DNA of 63,673 nt from Prevotella sp. (GTDB lineage: Bacteria > Bacteroidota > Bacteroidia > Bacteroidales > Bacteroidaceae), in contig JAFUEP010000039.1 of the NCBI GenBank assembly GCA_017470345.1, positions 1 through 63,673 on the forward strand. Reading direction: 5' to 3'. The notes below the pieces were generated by a model. It worked only from the letters and a program-made list of their open reading frames with translations. It made no database searches and was not told the origin of the DNA. Below, one piece after another: positions 48,511-56,933 of the stretch (within the stretch, counting starts at the first letter, position 1; the number at the start of each line of letters is the position of its first letter). Made by a program: the position numbers and the translations under genes.

Positions 48511-48541
48511 GAAAGAAATTTTCATAATTAACGTAATTTGC
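48511..48541. repeat. Relic of the ndk-terminator hairpin repeat
   Basis: GAAAGAAATTTTCATAATTA (48511-48530) and onward resembles one arm of the 10461-10512 hairpin with several changes and no opposite arm. Confidence 0.55.
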
Positions 48542-48622
48542 AGGTATTTCGCATTGAATATGAGCATTCCCGATGAGGGTGTGTCAAAATGAAGCGGATA
48601 GAAAAGAAAAATCCGGTTTCCT

Positions 48623-48653
48623 TTTGCATTTTTCTCGCTTTTTCGTAACTTTG
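48623..48653 (+). promoter_or_regulatory. Promoter of the SGNH-hydrolase gene
   Basis: TTTG (48623-48626), 19-bp spacer, TAACTTTG (48646-48653). Leader about 85 nt. Confidence 0.82.
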
Positions 48654-48745
48654 CAGCCGGCTTCCGGAATCGGGGGAGGGGTTACTTACTTTATATCACG
48701 CGTACAATATTAATAAATAATACGAATCAAAATATAATAGGAATC

Positions 48746-49558
48746 ATGACAAAGCGAATCATTCTGACGGCGCTGCTCGGCCTCATGCTGGCCGTGCCTG
48801 CCACCGCGCAGTCGATCGTGGCGCACCCCTGGCAGGGACGTCGCGTGGCTTACTTCGGCGACTCCATCACTGACCCGAGAAACAAGGCCTCGAAGAAGAA
48901 ATACTGGGGCTTCCTCCAGGACTGGCTCGACATCACGCCCTACGTCTACGGCGTGAGCGGCCGACAGTGGAACGACATCCCGCGCCAGGCCGACAAGTGT
49001 CATGCGGAGCACGGCGACTCCATAAACGCCATCATCATCTTCGTCGGCACCAACGACTTCAACCACAGCGTGCCCATCGGACAGTGGTATGAGGTGCGCG
49101 AGGAGATGGTGGAGGCGGCCGTCGGACAGCCCAAGCAGCCCGTCAAGCGCCTACGCCGCACGCCCGTGATGGACGCCTCGACCTATAAGGGACGCATCAA
49201 CATCGCCCTCGACCACGTGAAGCGGCTCTACCCGACGAAGCAGATCGTCGTCCTGACGCCCATCCACCGCTCTGGCTTCTATCCCAACGACCGCAACTGG
49301 CAGCCGACGGAGGAGTATGCCAACGGCTGCGGCGAATTCATCTCGGCCTACGTCGAGGCTTCGCGCGAGGCAGCTGACGTGTGGGCCGTGCCCGTCGTCG
49401 ACTGGGCCGCGCTGGGCGGACTGTTCCCCCTGATGGACGAGCACGTCGTCTATTTCAACGACGGCGCCACCGACCGTCTTCACCCCAACGACGCCGGTCA
49501 TGAGCGCCTGGCGCGCACGCTGATGTATCAGCTGATGGCCCTGCCATGTGTGTTCTAA
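48746..49558 (+). CDS. Secreted SGNH/GDSL-type esterase
   Basis: 270 aa. Signal peptide about 1-21 (LLGLMLAVPATA). SGNH blocks: block I YFGDSITDPR (nucleophile Ser), block III FVGTNDFNHS, and block V DRLHPNDAGHERLA with the catalytic Asp and His. Such enzymes remove acyl or acetyl groups from lipids or polysaccharides; the substrate is not decidable. It is a single-gene unit between the repeat-rich gap and the L13 leader. Confidence 0.9.
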   Translation: MTKRIILTALLGLMLAVPATAQSIVAHPWQGRRVAYFGDSITDPRNKASKKKYWGFLQDWLDITPYVYGVSGRQWNDIPRQADKCHAEHGDSINAIIIFVGTNDFNHSVPIGQWYEVREEMVEAAVGQPKQPVKRLRRTPVMDASTYKGRINIALDHVKRLYPTKQIVVLTPIHRSGFYPNDRNWQPTEEYANGCGEFISAYVEASREAADVWAVPVVDWAALGGLFPLMDEHVVYFNDGATDRLHPNDAGHERLARTLMYQLMALPCVF

Positions 49559-49624
49559 GGTTAAATAAACTTAAAAGTTTGGTCCGCCATCGGCCGTCGT
49601 GCATGCTAAATGAAGAAAAAGCAG

Positions 49625-49784
49625 TACCTTTGCAGTCCGATTATTCGGGGAGAGTCTTAGAATCCCCAGGAGCGTCGTGTAAATAGCGTCTGTCTTTGGC
49701 CGGACAGCGTGGTTTGTGAATCGGCGTTCTACATGATTAAACCAAACTTTATAAAGTAAACAAAAAACTGTTTTTTAGTAAATT
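49625..49784 (+). promoter_or_regulatory. Promoter -7 element and long structured leader of the L13 operon
   Basis: TACCTTTG (49625-49632) is a good -7 element (no clear -33). About 145 nt of leader follow with at least two hairpins: GGGGA (49647-49651) with TCCCC (49663-49667), and CTGTC (49690-49694) with GACAG (49703-49707). Position and size fit a ribosomal-protein autoregulatory leader bound by L13 or S9; this is inference. Confidence 0.55.
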
Positions 49785-50246
49785 ATGAACACTTTAAGTT
49801 ACAAGACCGTCTCCGTCAACAAGGAGACAGCCAAAAAGGAGTGGGTCGTCGTCGATGCTACCGATCAGGTCGTCGGCCGACTGGCTTCGAAGGTCGCAAA
49901 GCTGATTCGTGGCAAGTATAAGCCCAGCTTTACCCCGCACGTCGATTGCGGCGACAACGTCATCATCATCAACGCAGCCAAGGTGAAGTTCACCGGTAAG
50001 AAGGAGACCGACAAGGTCTACACCCGCTATACTGGCTATCCCGGCGGTCAGCGCTTCAACACGCCTGCCGAGCTCCGCAAGAAGCCCTTCGGCGCAGAGC
50101 GCATCCTCCGTCATGCCGTCAAGGGCATGCTGCCCAAAGGCCCCCTCGGCCGTCATCTGCTGACCAATCTCTACATCTATGATGGCACCGAGCACCAGCA
50201 CGAGGCTCAGCAGCCTAAGGCTATCGATATCAACCAGTACAAGTAA
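49785..50246 (+). CDS. rplM: 50S ribosomal protein L13
   Basis: 153 aa. Early assembly protein of the large subunit. Typical segments: KEWVVVDATDQVVGRLASKV, GDNVIIINAAKVKFTGKK, TRYTGYPGGQR and RHAVKGMLPKGPLGR. Followed after 23 bp by rpsI, the standard L13-S9 pair, and then rpsB and tsf. Confidence 0.97.
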   Translation: MNTLSYKTVSVNKETAKKEWVVVDATDQVVGRLASKVAKLIRGKYKPSFTPHVDCGDNVIIINAAKVKFTGKKETDKVYTRYTGYPGGQRFNTPAELRKKPFGAERILRHAVKGMLPKGPLGRHLLTNLYIYDGTEHQHEAQQPKAIDINQYK

Positions 50247-50269
50247 GATTAAAGCAACAAAGGATTATC

Positions 50270-50656
50270 ATGGAAGTAATTAATGCATTAGGTCGTCGTA
50301 AGAGCTCGATTGCTCGCGTCTACATGTCGGAAGGCACTGGCAAGATCACGATCAACAAGAAGGACTTAACCGAATATTTCCCCTCAGCTATCCTGCAGTA
50401 CGTGGTGAAGCAGCCGCTCAACCTGCTCGAGGTAGCCGAGAAGTATGACATCAAGGCCAACCTCGACGGTGGTGGCTTCACCGGCCAGAGCCAGGCCCTG
50501 CGCCTCGCCATCTCGCGCGCACTGGTGAAGATCAATGCCGAGGACAAGAAGGCCCTGAAGGACCAGGGATTCCTGACCCGCGACAGCCGCGCCGTCGAGC
50601 GCAAGAAGCCCGGTCAGCCCAAGGCCCGTCGTCGCTTCCAGTTCAGTAAGCGTTAA
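50270..50656 (+). CDS. rpsI: 30S ribosomal protein S9
   Basis: 128 aa. Its basic C-terminal tail (GQPKARRRFQFSKR) reaches into the P site next to the tRNA anticodon. Other hallmarks: LGRRKSSIARVYMSEG, GGGFTGQSQALRLAISRALV and LTRDSRAVERKKPGQ. Second gene of the operon. Confidence 0.97.
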   Translation: MEVINALGRRKSSIARVYMSEGTGKITINKKDLTEYFPSAILQYVVKQPLNLLEVAEKYDIKANLDGGGFTGQSQALRLAISRALVKINAEDKKALKDQGFLTRDSRAVERKKPGQPKARRRFQFSKR

Positions 50657-50690
50657 CATACTGGACGGTTTAGTATCTAAACTCCTGAGA

Positions 50691-50716
50691 CTCCTGATCG
50701 GGGGACTACTCGGGAG
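50691..50716 (+). promoter_or_regulatory. Hairpin in the rpsI-rpsB gap
   Basis: CTCCTGA (50691-50697) pairs with TCGGGAG (50710-50716) with one G-U pair. No T run follows, so it is more likely a leader structure for rpsB than a terminator. The gap is 118 bp. Confidence 0.4.
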
Positions 50717-50774
50717 CTGATCTAATCAAAAGATTAAAAAGAAGGTAAACACAAATTAAGCATTCAAAGCAAAA

Positions 50775-51644
50775 ATGGCAAGAACAAATTTTGACCAGCT
50801 GCTGCAGGCCGGCTGCCACTTCGGCCACCTGAAGCGTAAGTGGAACCCCGCTATGGCTCCCTACATCTACACCGAGCGCAACGGTATCCACATCATCGAC
50901 CTCCACAAGACCGTCGTCAAGATCGACGACGCCGCCGAGGCCCTGAAGAACATCGCCCGCCAGGGCAAGAAAATCCTCTTCGTAGGTACTAAAAAACAGA
51001 CTAAAGAAGTGATTGCCGAGAAGGCAACCAGCGTTAATATGCCTTATGTCATCGAGCGTTGGCCGGGCGGCATGCTCACCAACTTCCCCACCATCCGCAA
51101 GGCAGTGAAGAAGATGGCCAACATCGATAAGCTCATGCAGGACGGCACCTACAGCAACCTGTCGAAGCGCGAGCTGCTGCAGATCACCCGCCAGCGTGCC
51201 AAGCTCGAGAAGAACCTCGGCTCTATCGCCGACCTGACCCGTCTGCCCAGCGCCCTGTTCGTCGTCGACGTGCTCAAGGAGAACATCGCCGTGAAGGAGG
51301 CCAACCGCCTGGGTATCCCCGTGTTCGCCATCGTCGACACCAACTCGGACCCCAAGGACGTCGACTACGTCATCCCCGCCAACGACGACGCCAAGGACTC
51401 GGTTGAGGTGATCCTCAACGCCTGCTGCGCCGCCATCGCCGAGGGCCTGGAGGAGCGCAAGGCCGAGAAGGCCGACGAGAAGGCTGCCGAGGCTCAGGCT
51501 GAGGCTGAGGAGGGCGAGGAGAAGCCCCGCCGCCAGCGTCGCGCCCGCAAGGACGAGGCTGCCCAGGAGGCTCCCGCCGCTGAGGAGGCTCCCGCCGCTG
51601 AGGAGGCTGCCCCCGCTGAGGAGGAGGCTCCCGCCGCAGAGTAA
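50775..51644 (+). CDS. rpsB: 30S ribosomal protein S2 with acidic Ala/Pro/Glu tail
   Basis: 289 aa. Core: LLQAGCHFGHLKRKWNPAM, ERWPGGMLTNFPTIRKAV, LPSALFVVDVLKENIAVKEA, and GIPVFAIVDTNSDPKDVDY. After about residue 230 a low-complexity tail follows: KAEKADEKAAEAQAEAEEGE, then a basic RRQRRARK patch, then [13 protein letters not shown] repeats. It resembles the tail of L17 in this same window. Followed by tsf at 35 bp. Confidence 0.97.
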   Translation: MARTNFDQLLQAGCHFGHLKRKWNPAMAPYIYTERNGIHIIDLHKTVVKIDDAAEALKNIARQGKKILFVGTKKQTKEVIAEKATSVNMPYVIERWPGGMLTNFPTIRKAVKKMANIDKLMQDGTYSNLSKRELLQITRQRAKLEKNLGSIADLTRLPSALFVVDVLKENIAVKEANRLGIPVFAIVDTNSDPKDVDYVIPANDDAKDSVEVILNACCAAIAEGLEERKAEKADEKAAEAQAEAEEGEEKPRRQRRARKDEAAQEAPAAEEAPAAEEAAPAEEEAPAAE

Positions 51645-51679
51645 TAATTAAAGGTAAAAACAGAAAAAACAAAAAGACA

Positions 51680-52675
51680 ATGGCAATTTCAATTGACGAT
51701 ATCAAAAAGCTTCGTGCTATGACCGGTGCCGGTCTGGCCGACGTGAAGAAGGCTCTGACCGAGGCCGAGGGCGACTTCGACCGCGCCAAGGAGCTGCTCC
51801 GCGAGCGCGGACTGGCCATCGCCGCCAAGCGCTCCGACCGTGAGACCTCGAATGGTTGTGTACTCGTGAAGAAGGTCGACGGCTTCGCCGCTACCATCGC
51901 ACTGAAGTGTGAGACCGACTTCGTGGCCAATGGCGCTGACTTCATCGCCCTGACCCAGAGCATCCTCGACGCTGCCGTCGCTGCCCGCTGCAAGACGCTC
52001 GACGAGGTGAAGGAGCTCGAAGTGAACGGCCAGAAGGTGCAGGACGCTGTCACCCAGCGCTCGGGCATCACCGGCGAGAAGATGGAGCTCGACGGCTACC
52101 TCACCCTCGAGGGCGCCAACGTCGAGATCTACGACCACATGGGCAAGCACACCCTGACCACCATGGTGCAGCTCAACAAGGAGAACGCCGAAGTGGGCCA
52201 CAAGCTGGCCATGCAGGTGGCTGCCATGAAGCCCGTCGCCCTCGATGCCGAGAGCGTCGACCAGAAGATCCTGGACGAGGAGTACAAGACCGCCGTTGAG
52301 AAGACCAAGCTCGAGCAGGTTGAGAAGTTCGTCGAGATGAAGCTGAAGAAGGCTGGCATCAACCCCAACCTCGTCGACAGCGAGGACCACATCGAGAGCA
52401 ACATGTCGAAGGGCTGGCTCACTCAGGAGCAGGCCGACGAGGCTCGCAAGGTCATCGCCGAGGCTAAGGTCGAGGGCGAGGCTCAGCTGAAGCCCGTCAT
52501 GATCGAGAACATCGCCAAGGGCCGCGTGCAGAAGTTCCTCAAGGAGAACTGCCTCGTCGACCAGGAGTTCCAGTTCGGCGATGGCGACAAGGCTACCGTT
52601 GCCCAGTGGCTCAAGGCCCAGGACAAGGAGCTGCAGATCTGCGCCTTCCGCCGCTTCACGCTCGTGGCAGAGTAA
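51680..52675 (+). CDS. tsf: Elongation factor Ts
   Basis: 331 aa. Nucleotide exchange factor for EF-Tu. UBA-like N-terminus IKKLRAMTGAGLADVKKALT and the core contact region LKCETDFVANGADFIAL are visible. Longer than E. coli EF-Ts (283), with additional helices in the second half, as is usual for Bacteroidetes. Last gene before a terminator. Confidence 0.97.
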   Translation: MAISIDDIKKLRAMTGAGLADVKKALTEAEGDFDRAKELLRERGLAIAAKRSDRETSNGCVLVKKVDGFAATIALKCETDFVANGADFIALTQSILDAAVAARCKTLDEVKELEVNGQKVQDAVTQRSGITGEKMELDGYLTLEGANVEIYDHMGKHTLTTMVQLNKENAEVGHKLAMQVAAMKPVALDAESVDQKILDEEYKTAVEKTKLEQVEKFVEMKLKKAGINPNLVDSEDHIESNMSKGWLTQEQADEARKVIAEAKVEGEAQLKPVMIENIAKGRVQKFLKENCLVDQEFQFGDGDKATVAQWLKAQDKELQICAFRRFTLVAE

Positions 52676-52700
52676 GTCCGTAGGCTTAATTAACATAAAA

Positions 52701-52738
52701 AATGCCGGATGCCTCAATGGTTTCCGGCATTTTTTTTG
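52701..52738 (+). terminator. Terminator of the rplM-tsf operon
   Basis: AATGCCGGA (52701-52709) pairs with TCCGGCATT (52723-52731), followed by a T run to 52737. Confidence 0.92.
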
Positions 52739-52764
52739 TAATTTTGTCGCAAAATAGTGGCTGT

Positions 52765-53382
52765 ATGAAGATATTCGCTGTCGGAATGAACTATGCCGAG
52801 CACAATAAAGAGCTCGACGGTACGTTATATAAACCAGAGGAGCCCGTGATCTTCACCAAGGCTGACTCTGCACTGCTGAAGGACCACAAGCCGTTTTTCA
52901 TCCCCGACTGGTCGTCGAGGGTCGACTACGAGACGGAGATTGTGGTGCGCATCTGTCGTTTGGGCAAGGGCATACCCGTGCGCTTCGCCCATCGCTACTA
53001 CGACGCCCTGACCGTGGGCATCGACTTCACCGCGCGCGACCTGCAGCAGCGCGCCCGCCAGCAGGGCCATCCCTGGACGATCTGCAAGGGCTTCGACGGC
53101 AGTGCAGCCATCGGCCAGTGGATCGACAAGACGGAGCTGCCCGCCGTGCAGCAGCTGCACTTCCATCTCGACATCAACGGGCAGACCGTGCAGCAGGGCC
53201 GGACGGCCGACATGCTCTACACGGTGGACGAGCTGATCAGCTACATCTCCAAGTTCTTCACCCTCCGCACCGGCGACCTCCTCTATACGGGAACGCCCGT
53301 CGGCGTGGGGCCTGTCAGCATCGACGACCATCTGGAGGGCTGGATAGAAGACCGCAAGGTCCTCGACTTTAAATGCAAATAG
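52765..53382 (+). CDS. Fumarylacetoacetate hydrolase-family protein
   Basis: 205 aa from MKIFAVGMNYAEHNKEL; an in-frame ATG at 52702 lies inside the terminator and is rejected. Family features: FAVGMNYAEH, metal ligands in YETEIVVRICRLGKGI, the GIDFTARDLQQRARQQG segment and the late YTGTPVGVGPVSIDD. FAH proteins cleave C-C bonds of acylpyruvates or decarboxylate oxaloacetate; the substrate is unknown. TAATTTTG (52739-52746) may be its -7 element. It overlaps the first porU-like gene by 10 bp, which suggests coupled translation. Confidence 0.9.
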   Translation: MKIFAVGMNYAEHNKELDGTLYKPEEPVIFTKADSALLKDHKPFFIPDWSSRVDYETEIVVRICRLGKGIPVRFAHRYYDALTVGIDFTARDLQQRARQQGHPWTICKGFDGSAAIGQWIDKTELPAVQQLHFHLDINGQTVQQGRTADMLYTVDELISYISKFFTLRTGDLLYTGTPVGVGPVSIDDHLEGWIEDRKVLDFKCK

Positions 53383-56300
53383 ACCACGTGAAAAGAATAT
53401 TGACACTCATCGGACTGCTGGCCGTCGTGCTGGGAGCATCGGCGCAAGAGTTCTTCAATCTGACGGCTGACGACGTCAGGATCGACTCTCTGCTGCCGAC
53501 CTTCTGCTATTCTGTCGATCTGCCCCAGGGCTATCAGGACTCCGTCTACCAGGTGTCAATAGAATACCCCGAGTTTATCGACATGGCTCCGGCTGACGTG
53601 CTGTTGTATGACAGCATCTCGGGCGAACAGCTGCCTGAGCTGCCCGAGGTGCAGACCTATGTGGGCACCTCGCGCAAGGAGGGGACGCTCTACGCCTCGT
53701 TCGTGCCGCTCGTGCAGCGTGGCGGGCGCTATCAGAAGCTGGTCAGCTTCATGCTGCGCGTCGAGGCCCAGCCCGTCGCCAAGAGCCGCCGGCGCGCTGC
53801 GGCCGCCAGCGAGCGCTATGCTGACCACTCCGTGCTGGCCACGGGGCAGTGGGCCAAGATCAGTGTCCCCGAGACGGGCATCTATCAGATTACCGATGCG
53901 CTCGTCAGGCAGGCGGGCTTCTCCAATCCCGCCAAGGTGAAGATCTACGGCTATGGCGGCAACCTGCAGCCAGAGGTCCTGCAGGGCGACTATCTCGCTG
54001 CTACCGACGACCTGAAGGAGGTGCCGACATGCACCATCGGCGGTCGGCGCCTGTTCCACGGCGTGGGCCCCGTCAGTTGGAGCAGCAGCTCGACGACCAC
54101 GCGCACCCGCAACCCCTACAGCAACGAGGGCTGCTATTTCCTCACGGAGAGCGACGACGAGCCCCTGCGGGTCGACAGCGCAGAATTTGTCAGTAGCTTC
54201 TATCCCACGAACAACGATTACCACTCGCTTTACGAGGTCGACGACTTCGCCTGGTATCACAGCGGCCGCAACCTCTATGATGCCACATGGAAGAGCGATC
54301 TCGACAACAAGTACGAGCTGGCGGCACATAGCGCAACGGGCCAGCTGACCGTCACCCTGACCTCCGACAAACCCTGTGAGGTGTCTGTCGTGGTCAATGA
54401 CTCCGTGATCGGTCAGATCACTAACACGCAGAAGGCTAAAGACGATAATAACCCTATTGCCAAATATGATGAGGCCATCATCTTTACGGGCAACTTCAAG
54501 CTTGACAACCTGAAGGCGAAGAACGTCGTAACCCTGAAACAGACCTCAGGCACGGCCAATATCCATCTGGACTATATCGCCCTGACGTTCCCGACGCCGG
54601 CACCGATGCCTTCGCTCTCCAGCACGTCATTCCGCTCGCCGCGCTTCGTCTATCGCATCACGAATCAGGACCACCATGCCGACGAGGCGGTTGACCTGGT
54701 CATCATCATTCCCACCAATCAGAAGCAGCTCGCCCAGGCCCAGCGGCTGAAGGAGCTGCATGAGACGAAGGACAGCATGACGGTGCGCATCGTGCCGGCC
54801 GACGAACTGTTCAACGAGTTCTCGAGCGGCACGCCTGACGCCACCGCCTATCGCCGCTACATGAAGATGATGTACGACCGCGCCGAGACGGCCGACGAGG
54901 CACCCCGCTATCTGCTCCTCTTCGGCGACGGCGCCTGGGACAACCGCATGCTGAGCACCGACTGGCGCATGTCGTCGCCTGACGACTACCTGCTCTGCTA
55001 CGAAAGCGAGAACTCCGTCAGCGAGACCCGGAGCTACGTCTCCGACGACTACTACTGCATCCTCGACGACGGCGAGGGCGCCTCGCTGCAGACGCGCGAC
55101 AAGACCGACATCGGCGTCGGCCGACTGCCGGCCGTCGACGCTGCCGAGGCGAAGATCATGGTCGACAAGATCGTCAGCTACGTCAACAACGAACATGTCG
55201 GCAGCTGGCAGAACGTGGTCTGCTTCATGGGCGACGACGGCAACAACAACGTGCACATGAGCGAGGCCGACGCGGCTGCCACGGTCGCCGAGTCGGAGTA
55301 TTCCGGCTATATGGTGAAGCGCATCTTCTGGGATGCCTATACGATCGCGTCGACGGCCAAGGGCAAGACCTATCCCGACGTGACCAAGCAGATCACCCAG
55401 CTGATGAAGAACGGCGCCCTCATCATGGACTATTGCGGACATGGCGCTGCCTACTGCCTGTCGCACGAACAGGTCGTCGTCCGTAAGGACTTCGAGGTGA
55501 GCAGCCAGGGCCGGCTGCCCCTGTGGGTGACCGCCTCGTGTGACATCATGCCCTACGATGCACGTGAAGATAACATCGGCGAGACGGCCATGCTCAACCC
55601 GACGGGCGGCAGTGTCGCCTTCTTCGGGACGACGCGCACCGTCTGGACAAATCATAACAAGCAGGTCAACGTCGGCTATATCAGGAATGTTCTCGCCACC
55701 GTCAACGGCCGCCGCAACACGCTTGGCGACGCCGTCCGGCTGACGAAGAACGCCATCAGCGAGACGACGGAGCCCTATTCCTATAACAAGCTGCATTACA
55801 CGTTGCTGGGCGATCCGGCCATGACGCTGGCCGCACCGACGAAGACAATCGTCGTCGACAGCATCAGCGGCGTCTCGCCCAGTCAGTCGACCGTCGAGCT
55901 GCATGCCGGAACGGAGATTTCCGTGAAGGGACATGTGGAGAATGCGGCCGACTTCAACGGCATCCTTAGCCTGACCGTGCGCGACGTCAAGGAACATATC
56001 GTCTGCAAACTCAACCAGAATGAGGACGGCAATGACGTACACTATGAATTCGACGACCGCCCCAACGTGATCTATCAGGGCAGCGACAGCGTTGCCAACG
56101 GGACATTCAACATCCGTTTCGTCCTTCCGCGTGACATCAGCTACAGCCAGGACAATGGTCTCTTCACGCTCTATGCCTACAGCAACGACCGGCAGACGCT
56201 GGCCCATGGCGAGAACGGACAATTCGTCTATGGGCAGGGTGTCGACGTGGCTAACGACGGCATCGGACCCTCCATCTATTGCTATCTGAACAGCCCGTCG

Positions 56301-56921
56301 TTCAGCAATGGCGGCAAGGTGAACTCAACGCCTTACTTCTATGCAGAGCTCTCCGACCGCGACGGCATCAATGCCTCGGGCAGCGGTGTGGGCCACGACC
56401 TGCAGCTCGTCGTCGACGGACAGATGCTGATGACCTACAACCTGAACGAATATTTCCAGTATAGCTTTGGCGACTATCGCAGCGGCACCGTCGGCTTCAG
56501 CCTGCCCGAACTGGCCGACGGCGAGCACTCGCTCGTGTTCAGAGCCTGGGACGTGCTTAACAACTCCTCGATTGCCGAACTGAAGTTCCAGGTGGTGCGC
56601 GGGCTCAATCCCCAGTGCTTCGACGTCATCTGCACGCGCAATCCTGCCACCACGACCACCTCGTTCATTGTCAGCCACGACCGTACGGGCAGCGAGATGG
56701 ATGTCGAGCTCGAGATCTTCGACATGTCGGGACGCCAGCTATGGAGCCACAAAGAGACGGGTCAGCCCACGGACAATACCTACACGCTCGACTGGGACCT
56801 GACCGTCGACAGCGGCAGCCGCCTCGGCACGGGCGTCTATCTCTATCGGGTGCTCATCAGCACCGAGGGCAGCAAGAAGGCTTCGCAGGCCCGCAAATTG
56901 ATTATCCTGAATAAAAACTAA
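53373..56921 (+). CDS. porU: T9SS sortase PorU (copy 1)
   Basis: 1182 aa. Signal peptide about 1-24. Gingipain (C25)-type protease-like domain with His690 in MDYCGHGAAYCLSH and Cys723 in VTASCDIMPYD, 33 residues apart as in other C25 proteins. Other family segments: QKLVSFMLRVEAQ near residue 125, NEFSSGTPDATAYRRYMKMM and YLLLFGDGAWDNRM. The C-terminal beta domain ends RKLIILNKN with GVYLYRVLIS, the usual T9SS C-terminal domain. PorU cleaves the C-terminal signal of cargo and attaches A-LPS at the cell surface. It overlaps the FAH gene by 10 bp and is followed 12 bp later by a homologue. Confidence 0.95.
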   Translation: MQIDHVKRILTLIGLLAVVLGASAQEFFNLTADDVRIDSLLPTFCYSVDLPQGYQDSVYQVSIEYPEFIDMAPADVLLYDSISGEQLPELPEVQTYVGTSRKEGTLYASFVPLVQRGGRYQKLVSFMLRVEAQPVAKSRRRAAAASERYADHSVLATGQWAKISVPETGIYQITDALVRQAGFSNPAKVKIYGYGGNLQPEVLQGDYLAATDDLKEVPTCTIGGRRLFHGVGPVSWSSSSTTTRTRNPYSNEGCYFLTESDDEPLRVDSAEFVSSFYPTNNDYHSLYEVDDFAWYHSGRNLYDATWKSDLDNKYELAAHSATGQLTVTLTSDKPCEVSVVVNDSVIGQITNTQKAKDDNNPIAKYDEAIIFTGNFKLDNLKAKNVVTLKQTSGTANIHLDYIALTFPTPAPMPSLSSTSFRSPRFVYRITNQDHHADEAVDLVIIIPTNQKQLAQAQRLKELHETKDSMTVRIVPADELFNEFSSGTPDATAYRRYMKMMYDRAETADEAPRYLLLFGDGAWDNRMLSTDWRMSSPDDYLLCYESENSVSETRSYVSDDYYCILDDGEGASLQTRDKTDIGVGRLPAVDAAEAKIMVDKIVSYVNNEHVGSWQNVVCFMGDDGNNNVHMSEADAAATVAESEYSGYMVKRIFWDAYTIASTAKGKTYPDVTKQITQLMKNGALIMDYCGHGAAYCLSHEQVVVRKDFEVSSQGRLPLWVTASCDIMPYDAREDNIGETAMLNPTGGSVAFFGTTRTVWTNHNKQVNVGYIRNVLATVNGRRNTLGDAVRLTKNAISETTEPYSYNKLHYTLLGDPAMTLAAPTKTIVVDSISGVSPSQSTVELHAGTEISVKGHVENAADFNGILSLTVRDVKEHIVCKLNQNEDGNDVHYEFDDRPNVIYQGSDSVANGTFNIRFVLPRDISYSQDNGLFTLYAYSNDRQTLAHGENGQFVYGQGVDVANDGIGPSIYCYLNSPSFSNGGKVNSTPYFYAELSDRDGINASGSGVGHDLQLVVDGQMLMTYNLNEYFQYSFGDYRSGTVGFSLPELADGEHSLVFRAWDVLNNSSIAELKFQVVRGLNPQCFDVICTRNPATTTTSFIVSHDRTGSEMDVELEIFDMSGRQLWSHKETGQPTDNTYTLDWDLTVDSGSRLGTGVYLYRVLISTEGSKKASQARKLIILNKN

Positions 56922-56933
56922 AGCAATAACGAT

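Noticed and set aside
52702-52764. Upstream start for the FAH-family gene
   Set aside because: The ATG lies inside the tsf terminator stem and the extension MPDASMVSGIFFVIL has no family similarity; the ATG at 52765 fits.
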